DNA of 42,146 nucleotides from Chryseobacterium sp. S0630 (GTDB lineage: Bacteria > Bacteroidota > Bacteroidia > Flavobacteriales > Weeksellaceae): NCBI RefSeq assembly GCF_024158915.1, contig NZ_JAMZGF010000050.1, positions 1 to 42,146 of the forward strand, in the 5' to 3' direction. The notes under the pieces were generated by a model. The model was not told the DNA's origin. It saw nothing but the letters and a program-made list of their open reading frames with translations, and ran no database searches. Numbering within the stretch: the stretch's first letter is position 1; each line of letters starts with the position of its first letter. Position numbers and translations under genes: made by a program. Positions 24,098 through 33,190 of the stretch are shown in pieces.

Positions 24098-24571
24098 ATG
24101 AAAAAATATATCATCACAGCAGCTTTATCATTATTCTCAATCGTTTCATTATCTGCACAATCTAAAAAGGATGCTCAGGTTTCTAAACTATACCAGAATT
24201 ATATTGCTATCAAATCAGCGTTAGCTTCAGATGATGCGGATAAAACTTCAAAAGCAGCAACAGAATTCATTAAAACAGCTTCTGTTATTGATTATAAAGT
24301 AGTTTCAGAAGGAAACCTTAATGTTCTAAGAAAAGACGCTTCTGCCATTTCCGATGCAAGAACTATTGCCACACAAAGAGAAACTTTTTTAAACCTTTCG
24401 GATAATATGATTGCTCTGACCAAGCAGTTCAAGCTTTCTGAAAAACCAGTCTACGTTCAATATTGCCCAATGGCAGACGGAAGCTGGCTAAGCGATGAAA
24501 AACAGATCGTTAATCCATATTACGGAAAGTCTATGCTTACATGTGGAAGTGTAAAGTCGGAAATTAAATAA
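24098..24571 (+). CDS. DUF3347 periplasmic protein, copper/heavy-metal associated
   Basis: 157-aa exported protein (signal peptide MKKYIITAALSLFSIVSLSAQ). The mature domain is DUF3347: an alpha-helical bundle (YQNYIAIKSALASDDADKTSK) ending with the family hallmark YVQYCPMADGSWLSDEK and YYGKSMLTCGSV, whose Cys/Met residues (YCPM, MLTCG) fit a metal site. DUF3347 domains also occur at the C-terminus of CusB-like efflux adaptors, so a periplasmic copper-handling role is likely. It lies 116 bases after the HYC_CC_PP gene and 90 bases before the oxidase gene, with no terminator seen in between. Confidence 0.9.
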   Translation: MKKYIITAALSLFSIVSLSAQSKKDAQVSKLYQNYIAIKSALASDDADKTSKAATEFIKTASVIDYKVVSEGNLNVLRKDASAISDARTIATQRETFLNLSDNMIALTKQFKLSEKPVYVQYCPMADGSWLSDEKQIVNPYYGKSMLTCGSVKSEIK

Positions 24572-24661
24572 TTACCGTACTATTCTTTAAAATAATGAGT
24601 TGCATAGCTTGAATTATAATTAACTTTAAGCTATGCTGCTTCTAAAAAAGTTCGAAATATT

Positions 24662-27319
24662 ATGAAAAAGCTGATAATGTTTCTGGTACTTTTGTTCTCT
24701 GTATTGACTTTCGCTCAAACTACAAAAAACGTTTATACTTGTCCGATGCACCCTGAAGTGGTGTCTTCTAAACCTGGAGACTGTCCGAAATGCGGAATGA
24801 CTCTGGAGAAGAAAACTCTTGCCCTAAAGTCAAAAGCAGCGGCAAAACCGGAAACGAAATCTATAACAGAGGTAAAAGTAAAATCCTCAGAAACAAAAAT
24901 AAATACAACCCATTCTCAAATCACCTATGCATGTCCAATGCATCCGGAAGTTGTTTCAGACAAACCTGGAAAATGTCCTAAATGCGGGATGGAACTTGAG
25001 GAAAAAGAAGATCATTCTTCTACAGATAAACCCAAAGAAGAAGGTCCTGTTTTAAAAAGAAACTCTGAAAACGGGAGAATTACTTTTGGAGGGAAAACGG
25101 TTCGTTACGACCTCTACGTAAAAGATACTATAGTTAATTTCACAGGAAAAAACAGAAGGGCAATTGCAATCAATGGTAAACTTCAGGCTCCAACACTGTA
25201 TTTTACGGAAGGAGACACGGCCGAGATCTATCTGCATAATATGCTTAAGGAAAATACAGGACTGCACTGGCACGGTGTGATTCTTCCCAATGAACAGGAC
25301 GGAGTTCCTTACCTTACCACCAAACCTGTAAAACCTGGAGAAACCCATTTATATAAATTCAGAATCTCTCAAAACGGAACGTACTGGTACCATTCTCATG
25401 AAGCACTGCAGGAACAGATAGGAATGAACGGTATTCTGGTTTTCAAAAAAAGAGAAGGAGAACCCAAAACAGAATACAATGCTGATATTCCTGTATTATT
25501 GGGAGATTGGAGTGATGATGATCCTATGCAGATTGCAAGAAGACTTCATATGGCCAATACAGACTGGTATGCAGTAAAGAAAAATGCTGTACAGAGTTAC
25601 TGGGAAGCCATTAAATCCGGAAACTTTGGAACAAAAGCTCTGAATGAATGGAAAAGAATGGAAGCCATGGATGTAAGTGACGTGTATTACGATAAATTCT
25701 TAATCAATGGTACACCGAGTTCAGATTATTCTAACTTAAAAGCGGGTGACAAAGTAAGATTGAGAGTCGCGAATGGAGGTTCATCTACCTATTTCTGGCT
25801 GAATTATGGTGGAGGAAAGATAAAAGTAGTGGGAAATGACGGAAATGATGTGGTACCAGTAGAAGTTGATCGACTGATTGTAGGAGTTTCAGAAACGTAT
25901 GATATTGAAGTTACGATTCCTGAAAATAAAAGCTTTGAGTTCAGAGCGACTTCAGAAGACAGAATAGGACATGCTTCCCTTTGGCTGGGCTCCGGTGAAA
26001 AGATAGAAGCTCCCAATCTTCCTAGACTGATGCTTTTTGAAGGAATGAAAATGATGAATGGTATGATGGAAATGAGTGGAAATATGAAGCCGATGAATAT
26101 GACAATGGGAAATCAAATGATGGATATGAATGAAGTGATGTATCCGGAATTGTCTGAAAACCAAAGAAAAACTACAGCGAAGCATATCAATGAGATGATG
26201 GGAGTGAAAACCAAAGAAGATAAGAAAGAAGATCATTCTCAACACTCAGAAATGGATATGAAAGAAGAGAAAACAATCAAAAGACTTTCTTACAATATTT
26301 TAAAATCTCCCGAAAAAACCATACTTCCTACAGACAGTATACGTGAGATGAAGTTTACACTGGAAGGAAATATGAACCATTATCTGTGGACGCTGGATAA
26401 TAAAACGGTAACAGAGACGGATAAAATTCTGATCAAAAAAGGAGAAGTTCTTAGAATTAAACTCTATAATAATTCCATGATGCGCCACCCGATGCACCTT
26501 CATGGTCATGATTTCAGATTAATCAATTCAAAAGGAGAGTATTCTCCATTGAAAAATGTAGTGGATATCATGCCGATGGAAACTGTAACGATAGAATTTG
26601 CAGCCAACCAGGACGGAGATTGGTTCTTCCACTGTCATATTCTTTACCATATGATGGCAGGAATGGGACGAATTTTCAGTTATGAAAACTCAAAACCCAA
26701 TCCACAGCTTCCGAACAGAAAACTGGCCTGGAAAAACTTTATACAGGATAATAAAATGACCAGTTCTATGGCAATGCTGGATTTAGCAAGCAATAAGATC
26801 CACGCAGAAACAATGACGATGTTTGGACCGAGATGGGCTAACCTGAATGAGTTTCATACCAACTGGAATTTTGATCATTTTGAAGGAAGTGCAAAAGTAG
26901 GGCGTTTCTTAGGCAAATTTCAATGGGCATTACCTTATGCAGGAATCAGGGTTCAAAAGAATCATGAGATCATGGAGAGACAGATGGCAGAAGATCTCGG
27001 AATGGAATTTCACGGGAAAAAGACCTGGTTTGGGCAGCAGAAGGCTTCGAAAAATAGATTTGCATTTATGGTGGGTATGCAGTATGTGTTGCCAATGCTG
27101 ATTACTGCTGATGCAAGTGTTGATCAAAACGGAAAAGTACTTTTGGAACTTAGCCGTGAAGATATACCACTTTCCAGAAGACTGAGAGGAAACTTTAGCA
27201 TCAATTCGGACGGCGAGTTTTCTACAGGACTTCGATACATTGTTCAGAAATGGTTATCCCTTTCCGGAAACTATGATAAAGAAATAGGCTGGGGTGCAGG
27301 TGTTACTTTAACTTATTAA
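24662..27319 (+). CDS. multicopper oxidase with two metal-binding modules and a CopB-like barrel (fusion)
   Basis: 885-aa exported protein. After the signal peptide (MKKLIMFLVLLFSVLTFAQ) come two copies of a heavy-metal-binding module, each with YxCPMHPEVVS and CPKCGM (about residues 25-47 and 89-112). The multicopper oxidase spans about 140-680. Its copper ligands are visible: HWHG (202-205), HSH (244-246), HPMHLHGH (609-616) and HCHILYHMMAGM (657-668). A methionine-rich loop lies at about 458-500, with a Met/His segment up to about 545, as in CopA-type oxidases. The last 190 residues (from about 690) resemble the CopB outer-membrane barrel, with LLELSREDIPLSRRLRG and a C-terminal GAGVTLTY strand. 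CopA and CopB are usually separate proteins. Probable role: periplasmic Cu(I) oxidation and copper resistance. Confidence 0.9.
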   Translation: MKKLIMFLVLLFSVLTFAQTTKNVYTCPMHPEVVSSKPGDCPKCGMTLEKKTLALKSKAAAKPETKSITEVKVKSSETKINTTHSQITYACPMHPEVVSDKPGKCPKCGMELEEKEDHSSTDKPKEEGPVLKRNSENGRITFGGKTVRYDLYVKDTIVNFTGKNRRAIAINGKLQAPTLYFTEGDTAEIYLHNMLKENTGLHWHGVILPNEQDGVPYLTTKPVKPGETHLYKFRISQNGTYWYHSHEALQEQIGMNGILVFKKREGEPKTEYNADIPVLLGDWSDDDPMQIARRLHMANTDWYAVKKNAVQSYWEAIKSGNFGTKALNEWKRMEAMDVSDVYYDKFLINGTPSSDYSNLKAGDKVRLRVANGGSSTYFWLNYGGGKIKVVGNDGNDVVPVEVDRLIVGVSETYDIEVTIPENKSFEFRATSEDRIGHASLWLGSGEKIEAPNLPRLMLFEGMKMMNGMMEMSGNMKPMNMTMGNQMMDMNEVMYPELSENQRKTTAKHINEMMGVKTKEDKKEDHSQHSEMDMKEEKTIKRLSYNILKSPEKTILPTDSIREMKFTLEGNMNHYLWTLDNKTVTETDKILIKKGEVLRIKLYNNSMMRHPMHLHGHDFRLINSKGEYSPLKNVVDIMPMETVTIEFAANQDGDWFFHCHILYHMMAGMGRIFSYENSKPNPQLPNRKLAWKNFIQDNKMTSSMAMLDLASNKIHAETMTMFGPRWANLNEFHTNWNFDHFEGSAKVGRFLGKFQWALPYAGIRVQKNHEIMERQMAEDLGMEFHGKKTWFGQQKASKNRFAFMVGMQYVLPMLITADASVDQNGKVLLELSREDIPLSRRLRGNFSINSDGEFSTGLRYIVQKWLSLSGNYDKEIGWGAGVTLTY

Positions 27320-27326
27320 AATAAAA

Positions 27327-27354
27327 AACGTCTCATTTGTGAGGCGTTTTTTTT
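27327..27354 (+). terminator. terminator of the copper operon
   Basis: AACGTCTCA (27327-27335) pairs with TGAGGCGTT (27340-27348), one G-U pair, loop TTTG, followed by eight T residues. It begins just after the oxidase stop. Confidence 0.9.
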
Positions 27355-27396
27355 ATGGGATAAAAGTTATATCTTTAGCTTTACTTCGGAAATATT

Positions 27397-27861
27397 ATGA
27401 AAGAAAAAGTATATAGTGTAGATAATTATTGGGATATGAATGTTCTTGCGGGAATAGCTGATTATGATGGCAAACCTTGTTATTATACAAATATCTTTTC
27501 TGAGGCAGAAGATGACTGGACTAATGAATACCTTTTAACACCATTGACAGAAGATATTTTTACTCTTGGTCTTGAAATCTGGAATTATTGGTTGTACTGG
27601 CTGAGAACTTATAATCAGACAAAAGTGCCACATCAGGTAGAATATGCAAAGCAAAGAAAAAATCACTCTTTTGACTTTTTAATGAAAGCAGATGTTGACA
27701 CTGAGGAATGTTTAAAAGCTGAGCAGAATTATCAAAATCACCTTGTTTTTGATCATTATTTGAAAGCTAATCAACCTACTGTGAAGGCAAAGGGAGTATT
27801 TAATGGTAAAATAGACGGGACCGATACATTTGTAGAATGGACCAATCATGAAAACCTTTAA
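27397..27861 (+). CDS. hypothetical cytosolic protein
   Basis: I do not recognise this 154-aa protein. There is no signal peptide and no membrane segment. It is acidic and unusually rich in aromatic residues (NYWDMNVLAGIADYDGKPCY, then WNYWLYWLRTYNQTK) and ends in a short beta-like segment (GVFNGKIDGTDTFVEWTNH). Such compact Trp/Tyr-rich proteins in flavobacteria are often immunity-like or conserved hypothetical proteins, but nothing here proves that. It has a TATCTTTA element 20 bases upstream, a 7/8 match to the -7 consensus, and terminators on both sides, so it is a stand-alone gene. Confidence 0.75.
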   Translation: MKEKVYSVDNYWDMNVLAGIADYDGKPCYYTNIFSEAEDDWTNEYLLTPLTEDIFTLGLEIWNYWLYWLRTYNQTKVPHQVEYAKQRKNHSFDFLMKADVDTEECLKAEQNYQNHLVFDHYLKANQPTVKAKGVFNGKIDGTDTFVEWTNHENL

Positions 27862-27878
27862 ACTATTAAAATAATGAT

Positions 27879-27910
27879 AAATCGTCTCAAAATATGGTAG
27901 GAGACGATTT
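27879..27910. terminator. bidirectional hairpin between convergent genes
   Basis: AAATCGTCTC (27879-27888) pairs perfectly with GAGACGATTT (27901-27910) around a 12-base loop. The T run is weak on the plus strand. It lies between the unknown gene and the GLPGLI gene. Confidence 0.65.
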
Positions 27911-27921
27911 ATTCTTTAGGG

Positions 27922-28758
27922 TTATTCCAATTCTATTGGATTATAAGGAATAGGGTTAGATTTAATTGACATTTGACTACCATCTCCATTATAGGCCTTG
28001 CCGTGGAAAAAACCAGGATTGTCATAGTAGGATTGCTGAATTTTTCTAAATTTTTCTCTGGTTACTTTGAATATGCTTTTATCATTACGTAGATAAATAT
28101 CATTTGGTTTCTGATTCACTGCAACTGCTTCAAAATGAAAATATTTTTTATCATCTTCAATTTCAAGTATTAAACCTGGTAATCCACCAAAAACATAAGG
28201 ACCATTATTAACAGGAATTTTATCTGCATACCATGCTGTATAGCTCCTGCCTCTATAGTTTGTTGTTGCCTTTCTGCACTCATAACCAAGAATATTTTTC
28301 TTCTCTCTACTCATAACCCATTTAAAAATAGGAGCTTTTTCTTCGTATTGATACTTCTCTTTAGCTTTGTCTTGTATGATTAAACTATCTGTTAATTTGT
28401 TTTTAAAGATAATATTTGTCCATATTTCACGAACTTTAAGTAGTTGGTTAATCTCTTTCCCTCCAATTCTTTCCTGATGGCTAAATTTCTCTGCTATAGA
28501 ATCCTGTTGAATACCTTTATGATCACTAAATTTAGAATAACTATTCCCTAATTGTAAGATACAAAGTGTTTCCTTTTTGCTTTCAGGAGTATTAATATTA
28601 TCAGAAAATTTGAGCTGATAATAAATATTTAAATTACTATTTCCATATATTTTTATCTGGTACTTAGGAGCTTGAAGGGTGAAATTATCAGGAAATTTAG
28701 TATCCTGTCCTTTAATAAAGCTAAAAAGAGTAATTGAAAGCAAAATTATAAATTTCAT
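27922..28758 (-). CDS. GLPGLI family secreted protein
   Basis: Exported 278-aa protein of the GLPGLI family, a Bacteroidota-specific group of unknown function. The signature GLPGLI is present in NNGPYVFGGLPGLILEIED, preceded by the usual NILGYECRKATTNYRGR...AWYADKIP block. The open frame extends 30 codons further upstream to a GTG, but the ATG at 28758 begins a clear signal peptide (MKFIILLSITLFSFIKGQ), and the extension would overlap the preceding gene, so I chose 28758. It follows a small secreted protein gene and a hairpin with only 24 bases between hairpin and start, so some read-through is likely. Confidence 0.9.
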   Translation of the reverse strand: MKFIILLSITLFSFIKGQDTKFPDNFTLQAPKYQIKIYGNSNLNIYYQLKFSDNINTPESKKETLCILQLGNSYSKFSDHKGIQQDSIAEKFSHQERIGGKEINQLLKVREIWTNIIFKNKLTDSLIIQDKAKEKYQYEEKAPIFKWVMSREKKNILGYECRKATTNYRGRSYTAWYADKIPVNNGPYVFGGLPGLILEIEDDKKYFHFEAVAVNQKPNDIYLRNDKSIFKVTREKFRKIQQSYYDNPGFFHGKAYNGDGSQMSIKSNPIPYNPIELE

Positions 28759-28782
28759 TCTATTCGTATTAAAATTAAAAAT

Positions 28783-28809
28783 ATAAGACGGATAAATTAT
28801 CCGTCTTAT
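28783..28809 (-). terminator. hairpin after the small secreted protein gene
   Basis: ATAAGACGGATA (28783-28794) and TATCCGTCTTAT (28798-28809) form a perfect 12-bp stem with a 3-base loop, followed on the minus strand by an AT-rich tract. It may attenuate expression of the GLPGLI gene downstream. Confidence 0.65.
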
Positions 28810-28820
28810 TGATAATTCGT

Positions 28821-29111
28821 TTATGCTAAAGGATAAGATGTTCCACACTTTTGTGCATTAAAGTAAATAACATCATCAGTAAAAGCCTCTACATTATCAT
28901 AATCACTAGTTTCTAAATAATAAACAGCTCCACAAGGAGATGTTACTCGAATCCAGTTATAGAGAGAAGCCTTAGTATTTTTTAACTTCTTGTTATTACT
29001 TATTTTTTTCTCAATAGTTACTGCTTTTTTGATTACTTTTTTTTCAGTAATACCTTTTGCACTCATAAGACTTGCTACACTGAAGGCAGCCATGAAGATA
29101 ATTTTTTTCAT
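28821..29111 (-). CDS. small secreted protein of unknown function
   Basis: Unrecognised 96-aa exported protein. The ATG at 29111 starts a signal peptide (MKKIIFMAAFSVASLMSAKG); the longer open frame begins at a TTG without a plausible leader. The mature part has a lysine-rich stretch (KKVIKKAVTIEKKISNNKKLK) and then a compact domain with two cysteines (SPCGAVYYLETSDYDNVEAF and FNAQKCGTSYPLA) that could form one disulfide. Small lysine-rich leaders followed by a Cys-containing tail are reminiscent of secreted peptides, but I cannot assign a family. The GLPGLI gene is downstream on the same strand. Confidence 0.75.
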   Translation of the reverse strand: MKKIIFMAAFSVASLMSAKGITEKKVIKKAVTIEKKISNNKKLKNTKASLYNWIRVTSPCGAVYYLETSDYDNVEAFTDDVIYFNAQKCGTSYPLA

Positions 29112-29330
29112 CGTTAAATTTTTAATTTTTTTATAAATAATTAAGTTTTCTGATTGCAATCTGAAAACAATTTTATAAACTATTTATTTTATTATCAAAT
29201 AATAATAGACTTAAATGTTGAATTCTAGTTTTATTGCTTTTTTTATTGTTTGTTTTGAAAAAAAATCAATTAAACATAAAGAAAAAAGTAATGTTATTCT
29301 TTTAAGCTGTAAGCTTATTGTTTTAAAAAT

Positions 29331-29363
29331 AAAAAACCACCTCATTTTCACGAGATGGCTTTA
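29331..29363 (-). terminator. terminator of the S9 peptidase gene
   Basis: On the minus strand AAGCCATCTC and GAGGTGGTTT pair imperfectly (with G-U pairs) around an 8-10 base loop, followed by TTTTT. It lies 20 bases after the peptidase stop. Confidence 0.65.
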
Positions 29364-29383
29364 TATAATTGATGCAAATGCTT

Positions 29384-31417
29384 TTATTTAGAAGCTCCTG
29401 CAGCTTTTTCAGTCTTTGCTGGTGTATAAGTAACTTTCGAAATATCAACTGTCATTTCTTTCAGACGTTTTGCCACATTTTCAGGCATTTCTTTCTGATA
29501 TCTTCCTCCGATTACTTCTGCAAGGAATTTCTCGGTTTCAGCATACATCGCCATGCTGTTTACAGGTTTACGGAATCCATGGCCTTCATCATCAGCAAGG
29601 ATATAATTAACCTTTTTACCTTTATCACGAAGAGCGATGACAATCTGATCTGCTTCAGCCTGCTTTACTCTTGGATCATTAGCTCCCTGAACAATCAGTA
29701 AAGGTTTGTTGATTTTATCTACACTGAATAATGGGCTTGCATCATGCATACGTTTTTTACCTTCCTCAGTTTTAGGATCACCGACCATACCATAAAGGAA
29801 AGCACGTGCAGCTTCCCAGTAAGCAGGAACAGAATCCAGTAACGTAAATAAGTTACTTGGCCCTACGATATCTACTCCCGCAGCATATACATCCGGAGTG
29901 AAAGCCAGACCTGCCAGCGTTGCATAGCCACCATAGCTTCCTCCCATAATAACCACTTTGCTTTTATCTGCAATTCCCTGATCGATCAGATATTTTACGC
30001 CCCAGGTAATATCATCCTGCATCAGTTTTCCCCATTGAAGATCTCCACCATTCTGGAACTTTTTACCATAACCGCCACTTGCTCTGAAGTTAGGCTGAAG
30101 CACAGCATATCCTCTGTTGGCTAAAAATTGTACGGTTGAGTTATATCCCCAATAATCTCTTGGGCCTTTCGGACCTCCGTGAACCAAAACAACAACAGGA
30201 ACATTCTTGCCGGAAGAACCTACAGGTAAAGTCAGGTAAGCCGGAATTTCAAGTCCGTCACTGCTTTTATAGCTGATAGGGGTCATTGCAGCCAGATATT
30301 TTTCTACTTTTTTCAACTCTGTTCTTGGGGTATACTGGAATATCAGCTGTTTGGTCTTTGCATCGAAGAAATAGGCTTCTGAAGCATATTTATCTCCTCC
30401 TACAGAAACCAGAAACTTAGAGTAATCATTGGTAGAACTTGCAAAACCAACTTCTCTTCCCGGGAATTTACTTTGCAGGAATTTATAATTCGCTTCCCAC
30501 GCTTTATCTTTCCAGTAATATTCTGTTTTATCTCCGGTGTAAGAAGTGTAGATCATTTTTCTTGTATTTCTGTCTAAAAACAGTCCTCCAAAATCTACTT
30601 TATCTTTAGGATCACTTTCTATTTTTGTAATCTGTTTTGTTTTCGGATCCATCAGGAATAGTGCAGATTTATCCAGATCTCCTTTATTGGTTACCAGATA
30701 AAACTTAGAATTGTCTTCGTTCCAGTTGGAGATATAAGCACTTTCCGTTACCAATGTTTCGTAAATAGGAGTCAGTTTATCACCTTCTTTATAAAAAAAC
30801 TGTGTAGTTCCTTTATCATCCGTTTTGGAAAGAACCCTCAATTTTTCATCCCAGTCAAATTCATAGCTTGTAATACGGTCTGTATTTTCGTAAATCTTTT
30901 TCAGTTCTCCTGTAGAAATTTTCAGTGAATATAAATCATGCCATGCTTTATCACGGTTATTCAATCCAATCATCAGCAAGTCAGGATCTTTTCTGCTTGC
31001 CAGATAAATACTTGCAGTAACGTCTTTAAGCGGTGTGATATTCCTTGATTCTGGAACTCCTTTTGTTACTTTTGCCATGGGATCTACTGCAAAAATATTC
31101 ATGTTTTCATCTCCGTTATTATCTTTTACATACAGAATGTATTTTCCGTCTTCTGTCCAGAAATATCCATTCAACGGGCGTTTGCTGTTTGTTAAAGGAC
31201 GTGCTTTCTCAAAAGGCTCATCAATTTTTTTTACCCAGATATTCATAATCCCCTCATATTCTTTTGTAAAGGAAATCCATTTCCCATCCGGACTTAATTG
31301 TCCTCCGGCAATTTCCGGGTTACCAAAGAATAAACCTCTGTCCAGTACCGGGACTTCCTGTGCTCGTGCTGTATGTACTCCTATGAGCAGGAGCAATACA
31401 TAAAAGATTTTTTTCAT
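29384..31417 (-). CDS. S9 family prolyl oligopeptidase-like serine peptidase
   Basis: Exported peptidase of 677 aa (signal peptide MKKIFYVLLLLIGVHTARAQ) that would cleave short peptides or release N-terminal dipeptides in the periplasm. Residues of about 30-390 form the beta-propeller (ISFTKEYEGIMNIWVKKID, YFWTEDGKYILYVKD). The alpha/beta-hydrolase domain follows with VVLVHGGPKGPRDYWG (oxyanion region) and the triad Ser494 (GGSYGGYA), Asp581 (NDPRVKQ) and His613 (EGHGFRKP). The alanine- and lysine-rich C-terminal tail (PAKTEKAAGASK) lacks a sorting domain. It is a single gene; the substrate range within S9 is unknown. Confidence 0.93.
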   Translation of the reverse strand: MKKIFYVLLLLIGVHTARAQEVPVLDRGLFFGNPEIAGGQLSPDGKWISFTKEYEGIMNIWVKKIDEPFEKARPLTNSKRPLNGYFWTEDGKYILYVKDNNGDENMNIFAVDPMAKVTKGVPESRNITPLKDVTASIYLASRKDPDLLMIGLNNRDKAWHDLYSLKISTGELKKIYENTDRITSYEFDWDEKLRVLSKTDDKGTTQFFYKEGDKLTPIYETLVTESAYISNWNEDNSKFYLVTNKGDLDKSALFLMDPKTKQITKIESDPKDKVDFGGLFLDRNTRKMIYTSYTGDKTEYYWKDKAWEANYKFLQSKFPGREVGFASSTNDYSKFLVSVGGDKYASEAYFFDAKTKQLIFQYTPRTELKKVEKYLAAMTPISYKSSDGLEIPAYLTLPVGSSGKNVPVVVLVHGGPKGPRDYWGYNSTVQFLANRGYAVLQPNFRASGGYGKKFQNGGDLQWGKLMQDDITWGVKYLIDQGIADKSKVVIMGGSYGGYATLAGLAFTPDVYAAGVDIVGPSNLFTLLDSVPAYWEAARAFLYGMVGDPKTEEGKKRMHDASPLFSVDKINKPLLIVQGANDPRVKQAEADQIVIALRDKGKKVNYILADDEGHGFRKPVNSMAMYAETEKFLAEVIGGRYQKEMPENVAKRLKEMTVDISKVTYTPAKTEKAAGASK

Positions 31418-31490
31418 GTTTTTAAGTTTTAGTTGTTATTAATAAATTGTTTATGATTTTTAAATTTTTATCGATTCTAACAATAATGAC

Positions 31491-32609
31491 CTACATTTCC
31501 AGTTCAATAATTTTTTTTGCCATTTTCTGATTCATACTTTCCGGAATTAAACCTATCAGAAAATTCCGGATTGAATTTCCTTTTTCCCATTGAGAAACCT
31601 TTCCGATGGTACGGCTTGTATTAACGATATAATCAACTTTTTTTCTTCTGGTACTTTGAAATTTTTTGAAAATAGCATTGAAATCCTGATGACTTTCCAG
31701 CAATTTCCCAATGATATAAGCATCTTCAATGGCCTGGCAGGCACCTTGTCCCATATTGGGAGTTGTAGCGTGGGCTGCATCACCAATCAGACAGAGATTA
31801 TCAGAATACCATTGAGGAATAGGAGCGAGGTCGGAAATTGTATTACAAATAATATCTTCGTTTGCTGTAGCTTCAATAAGTTGTAAGACCAAAGGATCAA
31901 AATCATTAAAAATCTCTGCAATTTCAAGATATCTCCCGAAGCTTTTTTCATTGATACATGCATACCAGTATACTTTTCTATCAGAAATTTTTACAAATCC
32001 AAAACGCTTTCCTTTTCCCCACATCTCGAAGGCTTCCTGATGATATTTCTCTGGCAGATCGAAATCTAAAACACCACGCCAGCATTTCTGACCAGAGTTC
32101 CGTATGATACCGGTTTTCAGGATCTGATTACGGATAGGAGATTTTATACCGTCTGCTCCAAAAACGATTGTACTTTCAATCTGTTTTCCATTTTCAAAAT
32201 CTAAAATATAGTTTTCCTCTTTTCTTATTTTTTGCAAGGAATGGTTGAGTTGTACAGAATTTGGGTTTAAATTTTCTGCCAGGATTTTCTGAAGCTCAGC
32301 CCGGTGAATCGCAACATTGCAGGAATTGTACTGCGTTTCCAGTTCCAGAATCTCTGTTTTGGAGATGGTCTGTAAAGATTCATTGGCGATAACGATTCTA
32401 TGAACTTTATTACCTGCATTTTCAATCTTTTCTTTTAAACCTAAACGGTCAAAAACCTGCATGGCATTGACGGCCATCATAATTCCGGCTCCTACAGGTT
32501 TTATTTCGGGAGCAGATTCATAGATCGTAAAATCATACTGATGCTGTTTCAGTACATTTCCCAAGGTAAGCCCTCCGATTCCGGCTCCGATGATTGAAAT
32601 GGTGTTCAT
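31491..32609 (-). CDS. FAD-dependent aromatic-type monooxygenase
   Basis: 372-aa group A flavoprotein monooxygenase (UbiH/p-hydroxybenzoate hydroxylase-like), cytosolic. The N-terminal dinucleotide motif is GAGIGG (residues 8-13), followed by a Glu at the end of strand 2 (FTIYES). The middle has VFGADGIKSPIR, the family's DG motif binding FAD and NAD(P)H. The C-terminal FAD motif is LIGDAAHATTPNMGQGACQAIEDA. Such enzymes hydroxylate aromatic compounds or inactivate drugs such as tetracyclines and rifamycins; the substrate here cannot be told. It lies upstream of the S9 peptidase gene and downstream of a GNAT gene, with 65 bases to the latter. Confidence 0.9.
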   Translation of the reverse strand: MNTISIIGAGIGGLTLGNVLKQHQYDFTIYESAPEIKPVGAGIMMAVNAMQVFDRLGLKEKIENAGNKVHRIVIANESLQTISKTEILELETQYNSCNVAIHRAELQKILAENLNPNSVQLNHSLQKIRKEENYILDFENGKQIESTIVFGADGIKSPIRNQILKTGIIRNSGQKCWRGVLDFDLPEKYHQEAFEMWGKGKRFGFVKISDRKVYWYACINEKSFGRYLEIAEIFNDFDPLVLQLIEATANEDIICNTISDLAPIPQWYSDNLCLIGDAAHATTPNMGQGACQAIEDAYIIGKLLESHQDFNAIFKKFQSTRRKKVDYIVNTSRTIGKVSQWEKGNSIRNFLIGLIPESMNQKMAKKIIELEM

Positions 32610-32674
32610 AAGGCTTAGTTTTATTTAAAACGTAAAGTGGTTAGTATATCTTTTTATGACAGTCAAATGGTAAC

Positions 32675-33175
32675 TTATAACGTTAAAATATAACTCTCCG
32701 ATACCTTTTTAAAACCATATCGGCTGAAAAAGTTGTGAGCACCATGATTATTGACTCCGCTTTCCAGCAAAATAAAGCTGATATTCCAGTTTTTAGATTC
32801 ATGAATGGCTTTCTCCAAAAGGGTACTTCCCAGGGATTGACCTCTCACAGACTGGTCCAGGAGCATATCCTCCAGAATTGCGTATTTTTTAAAAGGACTG
32901 TTGATGAGGTTGAAAACCATCATACCAACAATTTCTCCATTTTCATTTTCAGCGATCAGAATATTCAGTTTGGAGTTTCCGTCAGAATTAAAATCAGTGA
33001 TTAGTTGTTCTGTCAGGATCAGTTCAAGATCAGGATTCCAGTGGTGTGAATCTATGGCCCTTCCTGACATCATTTCGCCATGAGAAATGTAAGCGTCTGT
33101 TTTATGGGTAATGAAAAAGTCTACGAGTTCTTTCACTCGGCTTTTATCGGTAAGCCATTGGGTAGTATATTTCAT
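32675..33175 (-). CDS. GNAT family N-acetyltransferase
   Basis: 166-aa acetyl-CoA-dependent N-acetyltransferase. The acetyl-CoA binding motif A is visible as ILEDMLLDQSVRGQSLGSTL (Arg-Gly-Gln-Ser-Leu-Gly, with an expected pyrophosphate loop), followed by LLESGVNNHGAHNFFSRYGF, the usual motif B with Asn/Phe contacts. The substrate is unknown. It is the first of two genes on this strand, followed by the FAD monooxygenase, and is separated by 15 bases from the lipoprotein gene upstream, with which it may be co-transcribed. Confidence 0.88.
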   Translation of the reverse strand: MKYTTQWLTDKSRVKELVDFFITHKTDAYISHGEMMSGRAIDSHHWNPDLELILTEQLITDFNSDGNSKLNILIAENENGEIVGMMVFNLINSPFKKYAILEDMLLDQSVRGQSLGSTLLEKAIHESKNWNISFILLESGVNNHGAHNFFSRYGFKKVSESYILTL

Positions 33176-33190
33176 GAGGTGTAATGGTGT

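Noticed and set aside
23601..27319. Operon as a CusCBA-type efflux system because of DUF3347
   Set aside because: No RND pump, adaptor or outer-membrane channel gene is present; the unit is an oxidase-type copper resistance set.
28759..28848. N-terminal extension of the GLPGLI protein to the GTG at 28848
   Set aside because: It overlaps the upstream gene and the hairpin, and hides an otherwise clear signal peptide at the ATG 28758.
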